DNA of 64,000 nucleotides from Litorivivens sp041625575. GTDB taxonomy: Bacteria > Pseudomonadota > Gammaproteobacteria > Pseudomonadales > Spongiibacteraceae. The stretch lies in NCBI GenBank assembly GCA_041625575.1, contig JBFJTG010000005.1:1-64000 (forward strand). Direction: 5' to 3'. Position 1 is the stretch's first letter. Every line of letters begins with the position of its first letter. Shown piece after piece: positions 57,321-64,000 of the stretch. Position numbers and translations under genes: made by a program. Under the pieces are notes generated by a model. That model saw only the letters and a program-made list of their open reading frames with translations, had not been told where the DNA came from and searched no databases.

Positions 57321-58778
57321 ATGAGTCAATCCAATCAAATGCGCATCGCTATTATCGGTGCGGGCCCGCTGGGAATTGCAGCCGGCAGAGAGCTGCTCGA
57401 GAAGGGCTTTAGCGAATTTACCATCTTCGAGAAGGCTGCCAAGGCTGGTGGCACGTGGCATCAGCACAGTTACCCCGGTTTGGCCTGTGATGTGTGGGCA
57501 CATTCCTACACCTTTTCGAGCGCTCCAAACCCGGATTGGACGGCGAGTTTTGTCGCCCAACCTGAGATAGAGGCCTACCTTCAGCGCTGTGCAAAGAATT
57601 TTGGCCTGGAAAGCCATATGAAATTCAATTGCAAAATTGTGCGCGCCGAGTATCAAGCCGGTAAAGGTTGGTTGCTTAGCAATGAACAGGGCGAGCAGTT
57701 CGAATTTGACGCGATTATCAATGCGATGGGGAATCAGCATACGCCGGTCATGCCCGACATACCCGGCATAGACGATTTCGCAGGAGAGAGTTGGCACAGT
57801 ACCAATTGGCGACACGATGTCGATCTTAGTGGTAAGCGCGTGGTTGTAGTGGGGTCGGCTGCATCAGCTGTACAGATTGTGCCGGAAGTTGCGAAAATCG
57901 CAGAGCATTTAACGGTCTTGCAACGCACCCCGAACTCAATTTTGCCGCGCGGCAGGCGTATCTACAAGCCCTGGCAGAGTTGGGTATTTCGCACTTTTCC
58001 CTTCGCTATGCGAGCGGTGCGAGCGCTGCAAACCAAGATGATGGGCTTTATGCATCAGGCGGCCATGCTGGGACACAAGCGTATGGATATGTTTGAAGGT
58101 ATGGCCGTAGATCACATCAAAAAAGTTGTGAAGGACAAAAGTCTACATGAAGCGCTTACTCCCAAGAGTCGATTTGGCTGCAAACGGCCGCTAGTCTCCG
58201 ATGATTTTTACCCCGCGCTGAATCGCGATAATGTGACCCTGATTCCGGTCGGCGCGACTGAGGTGAAGCCTGAGGGTATTGTTACCAGTGAGGGTAAGTT
58301 GATTGAAGCCGATGTCATTGTCTATTGCACCGGCTACAAAGTACTCGACTATGATCGGATAGAGGTAGTGGGCGACGAGGGGCGGGTATTGGCAGAGGTG
58401 ATGGCTGTTGCACCGCAGGCCTACAAAGGGATTCTCGCGCCCGGTTTCCCTAATTACTTTATGGGGATGGGTCCTAATGCGATGGTCCTGTCGGTCACGT
58501 ATTTTTCCTCGGCAGAAACTAACGTCGCAATGATTGTTCGTTTGCTGGCAGAGTTGCGCAGCGCGGGCAAGCGCACGCTTGAGGTCAACGACAAACTGCA
58601 CGCCAGTTACAATGATTGGGTAATGGATGAGTGCAGAAACTTTTCCTGGGGAGCGGCGAGTTGCACCAGTTATTACCAAACCCCAACCGGTGCTAGTCCT
58701 TTCCTATTTCCGGGCGACTATAAGAGCTTTAAGAAAAACCGTGAAAGTACCCAGCTTGATGAGTTTGTTGTCAGCTAG
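57321..58778 (+). CDS. Flavin-dependent monooxygenase, Baeyer-Villiger-like
   Basis: A 485-residue flavoprotein with an N-terminal FAD Rossmann motif (IIGAGPLGIAAGREL), GGTWHQHSYPGLACDVWAHSY, the fingerprint FAGESWHSTNW (FxGxxxHxxxW, the Baeyer-Villiger form) and a second Rossmann segment VVVVGSAASAVQIVPEV. It would insert oxygen into ketones using NADPH. The residue after the last W is Arg, not the usual Pro or Asp, so the class is probable but atypical. The Cys-containing GLACDVW matches related enzymes. Substrate unknown. Confidence 0.87.
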   Translation: MSQSNQMRIAIIGAGPLGIAAGRELLEKGFSEFTIFEKAAKAGGTWHQHSYPGLACDVWAHSYTFSSAPNPDWTASFVAQPEIEAYLQRCAKNFGLESHMKFNCKIVRAEYQAGKGWLLSNEQGEQFEFDAIINAMGNQHTPVMPDIPGIDDFAGESWHSTNWRHDVDLSGKRVVVVGSAASAVQIVPEVAKIAEHLTVLQRTPNSILPRGRRIYKPWQSWVFRTFPFAMRAVRALQTKMMGFMHQAAMLGHKRMDMFEGMAVDHIKKVVKDKSLHEALTPKSRFGCKRPLVSDDFYPALNRDNVTLIPVGATEVKPEGIVTSEGKLIEADVIVYCTGYKVLDYDRIEVVGDEGRVLAEVMAVAPQAYKGILAPGFPNYFMGMGPNAMVLSVTYFSSAETNVAMIVRLLAELRSAGKRTLEVNDKLHASYNDWVMDECRNFSWGAASCTSYYQTPTGASPFLFPGDYKSFKKNRESTQLDEFVVS

Positions 58779-58812
58779 CGGATAATGGGTAATCTCGCCA
58801 GACAAAGCTAGA

Positions 58813-58839
58813 GCCGAGTGCACGCTATGCGCATTCGGC
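58813..58839. terminator. Hairpin between the monooxygenase and DoxX genes
   Basis: GCCGAGTGC pairs with GCATTCGGC (9 bp, one G-T pair, 9-base loop). It lies between convergent genes, 35 bp after the monooxygenase stop and 13 bp from the DoxX stop. Confidence 0.5.
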
Positions 58840-58851
58840 AAGCGAGGGGGG

Positions 58852-59241
58852 TTAATCGGGTTTTACGGCCATGCGGCCTGAACCCAGTAAACCAACACAG
58901 ATGGCGCTCACCAAATAGAACATTTGCAACTCGATAGCCCAGCCGCCGCCCTTGCCTAGCGCGAATATGTCGGCGCTGTGAGCCAGAGCAATAGCGAACA
59001 GCATGTTCACCGCTGCCAACCAACCACCAATCCGGCTATAAATGCCCGCAATCAGCATTAGCGGCGCTATTACTTCTCCTACAATAACGCCATAGCCGAG
59101 AATGCCCGGTAAGCCTGCGCCGGATACCATGCCGACAATCCCGCCAACCCCGTTTTGTAGCTTGCTGATGCCGTGAAGTAAGAGCATTATTCCGAGGCTG
59201 ACGCGGAGTAGAAGCTTGGCGATATCAACTTGCTTATGCAT
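58852..59241 (-). CDS. DoxX-family membrane protein
   Basis: A 129-residue protein with four hydrophobic segments and DoxX features: LLRVSLGIMLLLHGISKL at the start, LGYGVIVGEVIAPLMLIAGIYSR and WAIELQMFYLVSAICVGLLG. DoxX proteins are small membrane subunits or redox-related proteins with unclear function. The ATG at 59241 follows AAGGA by 7 bases; the upstream extension is rejected. Confidence 0.88.
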   Translation of the reverse strand: MHKQVDIAKLLLRVSLGIMLLLHGISKLQNGVGGIVGMVSGAGLPGILGYGVIVGEVIAPLMLIAGIYSRIGGWLAAVNMLFAIALAHSADIFALGKGGGWAIELQMFYLVSAICVGLLGSGRMAVKPD

Positions 59242-59435
59242 GGTTTTTTCCTTGTTTTTATAAAAAATGACCGGGAAACACTGTGTCCATCTTATTGGGA
59301 GGCGATCAGGTTCCGCAAGCACATTACCAATGTGGTATTTATATGAGCAAGCGATCATTTGTTTTGGTGCGCGATTTCAGACCGCGCCGCCGGCTAGCGA
59401 CCGACTCCGTTGCCGCGCTCATTTTCTCGTCAGGC

Positions 59436-59846
59436 TCATCGGAAGGTACCCTTCAGGACTTCGGAACTCTGGTATTTTATGGTCAATTCGTCACTGTCTT
59501 CAATTGCCGGAAAATTGACACCCTCGTTACTCCAGTGATCAAATTCAGCCTCTTTGTTTCGTTTTACTTTGACGATAGCGAGCAGCGTTCCATTGATATA
59601 AAATTCCAATTCTTCGCCGACATTAAGAAATAGATTGTCAATTTCTATTTCAATATGATCTGGGCTGCCTTCCTTGAATATTGCGTAAGTTGCATTCGGC
59701 CTACATTCTTCGAATCGTTGATCAAGTACTTCGATATTCGCCGTAAAGCGCTTTACAACAATTCCTCCCTTTCCTTTGCCGAAAAACGTGAATAGAAAAA
59801 AGGCGACTAATAAATACCACCAGTGAAATTCCAGAAAATAGTCCAT
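59436..59846 (-). CDS. Hypothetical membrane-anchored protein
   Basis: A 136-residue protein with one N-terminal transmembrane helix (WWYLLVAFFLFTFFG), a GKGKGG turn, then a beta-rich soluble part (IEIEIDNLFLNVGEELEFYI, LTIKYQSSEVLKGTF). The soluble part resembles an immunoglobulin-like or OB-like small domain, but no family is recognised. It lies in a group of small minus-strand genes with unrelated functions. Confidence 0.6.
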   Translation of the reverse strand: MDYFLEFHWWYLLVAFFLFTFFGKGKGGIVVKRFTANIEVLDQRFEECRPNATYAIFKEGSPDHIEIEIDNLFLNVGEELEFYINGTLLAIVKVKRNKEAEFDHWSNEGVNFPAIEDSDELTIKYQSSEVLKGTFR

Positions 59847-59981
59847 GCGACAGCCTTTCTATATTTACTGTTTTTATGTGATATTTCCCACTAGCGATAT
59901 GAGACACGCATGTGTGTGGGGTAGAGTGTGCAGCGACTTAAAGGTATAGCGTCCAGTGTTGGCTTTGGGGATTGATAACGA

Positions 59982-60323
59982 CTAAGCGCAGCACTTTTTA
60001 TACTTTTTGCCGCTTCCGCAATGGCAGGGCTCGTTGCGTGCCGGGACTTTATTAATTTTAACAGTCCCCGTTTTGTTGAGCAGCACTGTCAATTCGTTGA
60101 TGGACTCGACGGCATCGGCACGGGTATCAAGCGTTACTGTAACATGTAATTGCGCTTCAGCTGCCAGGGCCTCAACTTCCAGCTTGCGAGCTTCGCTTGT
60201 GACCACTAATGCTAGTGGATACTTCTTACTGCCGACCTTTGGTCGGCCCTTGGTTTCGTAGCCGGATTCAACGTGATTCTCTCTAGCATCCTGACGGCCT
60301 TTAAAAAAGAACTTATCTGACAT
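59982..60323 (-). CDS. SEC-C/SWIM metal-binding motif protein, PBPRA1643 type
   Basis: A 113-residue protein: N-terminal FFFKGRQDARENHVESGYETKGRP, a middle alpha/beta region, and a C-terminal SEC-C zinc motif (ARNEPCHCGSGKKYKKCCA) with CxCx8CC. This two-part pattern is the PBPRA1643 family, widespread in gammaproteobacteria, with function unknown. The start MSDKFFFKG at 60323 fits the family. Confidence 0.85.
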   Translation of the reverse strand: MSDKFFFKGRQDARENHVESGYETKGRPKVGSKKYPLALVVTSEARKLEVEALAAEAQLHVTVTLDTRADAVESINELTVLLNKTGTVKINKVPARNEPCHCGSGKKYKKCCA

Positions 60324-60536
60324 GGTGTTATCTCGCGCTACGGGTAGTAGGGAGGCCGCTGCCAGAAAAGTCCTAGGCACCGCCAATGGCGCGGATTTTA
60401 GCACGCTAACTTCCGTCAATGCTTAAAGCTTGCAACTTTTCGCGTCAAGTAGATCCTTCGCGTCCGGCGGGAGGTGTTCGCTATGGAAAATGATGTAGGT
60501 CGCGTCGGTATAAGCAGAACGATTTAAGATGCGAAT

Positions 60537-60956
60537 CTAATCGCCCAGCAGCGCCTCAAGAAGCACGTCTATTTCATCCTTAAGTTCCTGGTCTTCAATT
60601 TTGTTGGCGCTGATTTTGGCGTCTTTCAGGTTTTTGATGGCAGCGTCAATTCGTCCGAGTTCGACCTGCAAGGTTGCCATTGAAAAGGCAATGGAGGACA
60701 TATGATCTTTCGAGTTAATAGTAATCGATTTTGCCAGAGATTTTTCGTAGATTGCTAGCGCATCTTCCAGTTCTTCTGTGAAGTCAGCAAGCGTTTCCCA
60801 CTGAACAGGATGGTCTTTTTCAGTGTTTTCGTTATCGACACAAATAGTCTCCAATTCAGTATAGAGTCGATCGAATTGCTCCTTATCTTCCCTGTTGGCA
60901 GCCTCCATTAATGCTTCGGCAAGGGTGTGGACGGCTTTGTATATTTTGGTGTTCAT
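60537..60956 (-). CDS. Hypothetical all-helical acidic protein
   Basis: A 139-residue protein rich in Glu, Asp and Leu with TPR-like helical pairs (VHTLAEALMEAANREDKEQF, DALAIYEKSLAKSITINSKD, MATLQVELGRIDAAIKNLKD). It probably is an adaptor or scaffold, but no partner is evident. The start is either MNTKIYK at 60956 or MERLLIV at 60977. Confidence 0.6.
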   Translation of the reverse strand: MNTKIYKAVHTLAEALMEAANREDKEQFDRLYTELETICVDNENTEKDHPVQWETLADFTEELEDALAIYEKSLAKSITINSKDHMSSIAFSMATLQVELGRIDAAIKNLKDAKISANKIEDQELKDEIDVLLEALLGD

Positions 60957-61477
60957 CACGATTAGTAACCTTTCCATGGGTTTAATAAGTCGACTATATT
61001 ATTCCAGCTCCACTGACTAATGTTTGGGGGAGTCTGTGATTTTCAAAGGCGAGTATGCTTCTGTTTTGTGAAGCAAGGTGAGTCTATCGGGCCGTAATAG
61101 GCCTTGCATTGGTCTCTTGGTGCTCGCCAACAAGGCTTTGCCTACCGTGATCAAGATGAGCTTGGTGTTTTTCAGGGAAGCCTTTTTAGTCGAAGATTGT
61201 TTTGGTGTAGCTTAGCGCTTTGAATAAATGTTGAGCACTGGCATTTAAAGAAATTTCAGATTGAACTGATTTCGGTAGTCGTAGCGCCTTACTAACTTCT
61301 GCTCAAATACATTATACGGCTCTGGATGGAGTAGGCCTAATACGGGCAGCGCAAGGGCCGCCCGTGGTCGGATGAGCCGAGATCGAAGCTATTCGCAGCT
61401 GTCGGACCTAAGGCGCGGCGTTGGATGCTTACTTGCTAGTGTTTTTCCTCACTCGTGTGATAATTTGCGGCTCGATC
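60957..61477. other. Intergenic region without recognised gene
   Basis: About 520 bp. Small frames exist but none has a good start plus ribosome binding site. CGGGC...GCCCG at about 61337-61363 can form a weak hairpin. Nothing else was seen. Confidence 0.4.
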
Positions 61478-62335
61478 TTAGTAAAGTACAGAGGGCAGGA
61501 ACGCGCCTGCAGGCTCGCTATAGAGACCGCAGCTCATCAATGTCATAGTCTGCACCACACGAAGTTTCTGATCCAAACACCAGCGGAAAAGCTCGCCGTT
61601 TCGTATAGGCAGGAGGAAGCCGGGACCCTGAAACGCGCTTGCCGCGCCGATGAGGGCTTTCAGGGCTTCATTGGTCTCGCCGACGGTATGGCCCATAAAG
61701 GCTACCGATGTTGTATAGCCTATGATGCGCCCACCGTGTTCTACGACGGATGCCGTTCCCTGTTGAATCGCATCAAGCACTTCGCCACTCCGCTCATGGC
61801 CGTGGACTTGGCTGCAGACCCGATTACACGCGTCCAGATCATTCAGGGCGGCAGTACGCACAGTATATCCGGGCATCTTCAAGGCGAGAGGATTGCCTTG
61901 CAGAGTGGCCAGGGGCTCACGGACGACAAAGCCCAGGCGGGTATATAGTGAGAGCGAGCGACTGTGATAGGCGGCCTGCACCAGCCGGACACCGGGGAAG
62001 CCCCGTTCTGTTGCGCGATCAAGTACGGCCTGCATAAGCTGTCGTCCTACCGTGCTATTTTGTGCGGCCGGGTCGACCGTTATTGGCCCTATACCCGCTA
62101 TACTCGAGCGCTCGTCAAGGAAATTGCTGCCGACGACTCGTCCGTCAATTTCGGCGACTACACCGTAAAAGCCCGGATGAGCAAATAGACTCGAGAGGAG
62201 GCCGGCGGCAATATCCGGCGAGGGGAAATCAGGTGGAAAGTTGTGATGTTCAGAAATCTTTTTGAAGGCTTCATAACAAATCACACCACAGTGCTTGGCG
62301 TCTTCTGTGTTGCCTGATCGGAGCGTGACGCTCAT
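61478..62335 (-). CDS. GNAT acetyltransferase with two GNAT-like halves
   Basis: A 285-residue protein. The N-terminal half is a clear GNAT domain (SNFLDERSSIAGIGPITVDPAAQNSTVGRQLMQAVLDRA with the CoA-binding Q/R-x-x-G-x-G/A-like NSTVGRQL, then LVQAAYHSRSLSLYTRLGF). The C-terminal half (TVRTAALNDLDACNRVCSQV to the end) looks like a second, degenerate GNAT domain. Acceptor unknown. GAGG lies 8 bases before the ATG at 62335. Confidence 0.85.
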   Translation of the reverse strand: MSVTLRSGNTEDAKHCGVICYEAFKKISEHHNFPPDFPSPDIAAGLLSSLFAHPGFYGVVAEIDGRVVGSNFLDERSSIAGIGPITVDPAAQNSTVGRQLMQAVLDRATERGFPGVRLVQAAYHSRSLSLYTRLGFVVREPLATLQGNPLALKMPGYTVRTAALNDLDACNRVCSQVHGHERSGEVLDAIQQGTASVVEHGGRIIGYTTSVAFMGHTVGETNEALKALIGAASAFQGPGFLLPIRNGELFRWCLDQKLRVVQTMTLMSCGLYSEPAGAFLPSVLY

Positions 62336-62767
62336 CGGTATATCCTCGTTGGCTGTTTCGTTTTGTTGCGATAGCGGAAGCGCTTGTCTCGCATTACCGC
62401 TACCCCGTAGTCGCATTAAAAGGCTTTGACCGTATTAATCTCTTAGGGTCGGGCTGGGCGCTACTGCCAGGCTGGCAAATTCTAAGGCCAGGCCGAGTGT
62501 CGCTCCAGAATCGAAATTGCACAGTGCTTCTGCAAATCTATGAGTGGGGGCGGCGGAGGATTCCCCGCATAAGGCGTTTGGTTTGGGCATCCCAGGACTG
62601 CGATATGCCGTCCCGGACGTTTAGGAATCTGTGTTGGTGAGGTGGGCCCAAGATGCTAACTAGGAAGGTCCATGCAAGGAAGGTCGATGTTGCTCCCTTG
62701 GGTTTGGCTCTGATGAGTATTCGGTGGCGCTAAATCCTTTTGACGCCCTCGATATTATTGCTCCGCT
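62336..62767. other. Intergenic region between the GNAT and acs genes
   Basis: About 430 bp without a convincing gene on either strand. It includes the GNAT promoter and the acs 3' end. A direct repeat of GGAAGGTC occurs at about 62664 and 62679. Nothing else was recognised. Confidence 0.4.
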
Positions 62768-64000
62768 TTATCGATTAAGCCTGTTTTCAATTAGCTCATC
62801 GACGACGCTGGGGTCGGCCAGTGTTGAGGTGTCACCGAGGGTGTCCAGTTCGTTAGCCGCCACCTTGCGCAGAATGCGCCGCATGATTTTACCCGAGCGG
62901 GTTTTAGGCAGCCCCGGCGCCCATTGTATGAGGTCGGGCTTGGCGATGGGCCCTATTTCCTGAACGCAGAGTTTGACCAGTTCCTGTTTCAGCTCGTCAC
63001 TGGGCTGGTGGCCGCTAATCAGGGTCACATAGGCGTAGATGCCCTGACCCTTGATGTCATGGGGGTAACCAACGACTGCCGCCTCGGCAACGTCTTTGTG
63101 CAGCACCAAAGCGCTTTCGACTTCGGCGGTGCCCATTCGGTGGCCTGAGACATTGAGCACGTCGTCTACGCGGCCGGTTATCCAGTAGTAGCCGTCTTCG
63201 TCACGGCGGGCGCCGTCGCCGGTAAAATAGTAACCGGGGTATTGGCTGAAGTAGGTGTCGATCAGGCGCTGGTGATCGCCATAGACGGTTCGGATCTGTG
63301 AGGGCCAGGAGGCTTTGATAACGAGGTAGCCGGAACCGGCGCCGTCTATTTCATTGCCGTCCTGATCGAGTAGGGCAGGCTGTACGCCAAAGAAGGGTTT
63401 GGTAGCCGATCCGGGTTTGGTGGCAATAGCGCCGGGCAGCGGTGTTAACATCTGGCCGCCGGTTTCTGTTTGCCACCACGTGTCGACAATGGGGCAGCGT
63501 TCTTCACCCACTACGCGGTGGTACCACTCCCAGGCTTCCGGGTTGATGGGTTCGCCCACAGTGCCCAGCAACTTGAGCGATTTGCGTGAAGTTTTGGTGA
63601 CGAAGTCGTCACCCGCTCCCATAAGTGCGCGAATAGCGGTTGGCGCGGTGTAGTAGATATTGATCTTGTGTTTGTCGATAACCTGCCAGTGGCGTGAAGC
63701 ATCGGGGTAGGTGGGGATGCCCTCGAACATTACGCTGATTGCGCCATTAGCCAGCGGGCCGTAAACAATGTAGGTGTGACCGGTTACCCAGCCGACGTCG
63801 GCAGTGCACCAGTAAATGTCGCCTTCTTTATAGTCGAAAGTGAATTTGTGCGTCATGGCCGCTTGCAGCAGATAGCCTGCGGTGGTGTGCAGCACGCCTT
63901 TGGGTTTGCCGGTGGAACCTGAGGTATAAAGAATAAAGAGAGGGTCTTCGGAGTCCATGGGTTCGGGTGGGCAGTCGATTTCAGCGCCCGCTGTGGCTTC
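62768..64000 (-). CDS. acs: Acetyl-CoA synthetase, C-terminal 410 residues (5' end beyond window)
   Basis: The frame is open to the right edge, so the N-terminus lies outside the window. The visible part has ILYTSGSTGKPKGV (AMP-binding P-loop), TWWQTETGGQMLTPL, YFTGDGARRDEDGYYWITGRVDDVLNVSGHRMGT and the PKTRSGKIMRRIL motif whose Lys is the acetylation site. It makes acetyl-CoA from acetate, feeding the glyoxylate-shunt genes at 43062-50816. Confidence 0.96.
   Translation of the reverse strand, partial: EATAGAEIDCPPEPMDSEDPLFILYTSGSTGKPKGVLHTTAGYLLQAAMTHKFTFDYKEGDIYWCTADVGWVTGHTYIVYGPLANGAISVMFEGIPTYPDASRHWQVIDKHKINIYYTAPTAIRALMGAGDDFVTKTSRKSLKLLGTVGEPINPEAWEWYHRVVGEERCPIVDTWWQTETGGQMLTPLPGAIATKPGSATKPFFGVQPALLDQDGNEIDGAGSGYLVIKASWPSQIRTVYGDHQRLIDTYFSQYPGYYFTGDGARRDEDGYYWITGRVDDVLNVSGHRMGTAEVESALVLHKDVAEAAVVGYPHDIKGQGIYAYVTLISGHQPSDELKQELVKLCVQEIGPIAKPDLIQWAPGLPKTRSGKIMRRILRKVAANELDTLGDTSTLADPSVVDELIENRLNR

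Noticed and set aside
60957..61477. tRNA or small RNA gene in the gap
   Set aside because: No cloverleaf-like pairing or terminator with promoter could be recognised by eye.

Overview
The window looks like the chromosome of an aerobic, heterotrophic gammaproteobacterium, probably marine. A homodimeric E1-type pyruvate dehydrogenase, AceK, long-form isocitrate lyase, malate synthase G, SlyD-like FKBP, RraA, BepA-like and pitrilysin-like proteases and Pseudomonas-style REP elements all point there. A Cellvibrionales/Spongiibacteraceae-like relative is a guess from gene content only. Most of the window reads as ordinary core genome. The left 3.5 kb is clearly accessory.

Layout. 1-3555: AT-rich accessory segment with a leftward XRE regulator/nucleotidyltransferase pair (toxin-antitoxin-like) and its probable operators, three 17-bp iteron-like repeats, a deoxyribonucleotidase-like HAD gene, and a complete IS3-family element (terminal inverted repeats at 2260-2280 and 3535-3555, classic A6G frameshift) sitting in the 3' end of that gene. 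3587-9470: methyltransferase, aconitase AcnA, DEAD-box helicase DeaD/CsdA. 9909-19448: small envelope and enzyme genes (DUF411 lipoprotein, DUF3604 lipoprotein, hotdog thioesterase, VOC protein, methyltransferase, alpha/beta hydrolase, DUF2789, iron-type alcohol dehydrogenase, small beta-barrel). 19722-26500: TonB-dependent receptor, M23 peptidase overlapping a bactofilin, sterol-desaturase-like oxidase, thioesterase, MarC-like membrane protein, PPOX-fold flavoprotein. 26747-31078: DUF1800 / Tat-exported DUF1501 / beta-barrel set with a CRP-like site upstream. 31201-38226: NadA, BepA-like protease, then a tusA-perM-pitrilysin operon.

38639-50816 is a carbon-node block: aceE-aceF; aceK, a luciferase-like oxidoreductase, rraA and aceA on the minus strand; glcB divergent; then a LysR regulator. 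With acnA (4980) and the truncated acs at the right edge (62768-64000), the window holds acetate activation, acetyl-CoA supply, the glyoxylate shunt and its kinase/phosphatase switch. 53088-56850 is a compact glucosylglycerate module (HAD phosphatase, GT81-type synthase, GH13 sucrose-phosphorylase-like enzyme) that could make and recycle a compatible solute. 56894-62335 carries a thioesterase, a Baeyer-Villiger-type monooxygenase, DoxX, several small hypotheticals and a two-domain GNAT.

Many gene ends carry perfect hairpins, and three REP-like GTAGGAGC elements lie at gene junctions. No tRNA, rRNA, CRISPR array or prophage was recognised. The least explained parts are the accessory left end, the DUF1800/DUF1501 cluster, and several strong palindromes in non-coding gaps (1504-1523, 23936-24027, 38354-38370).
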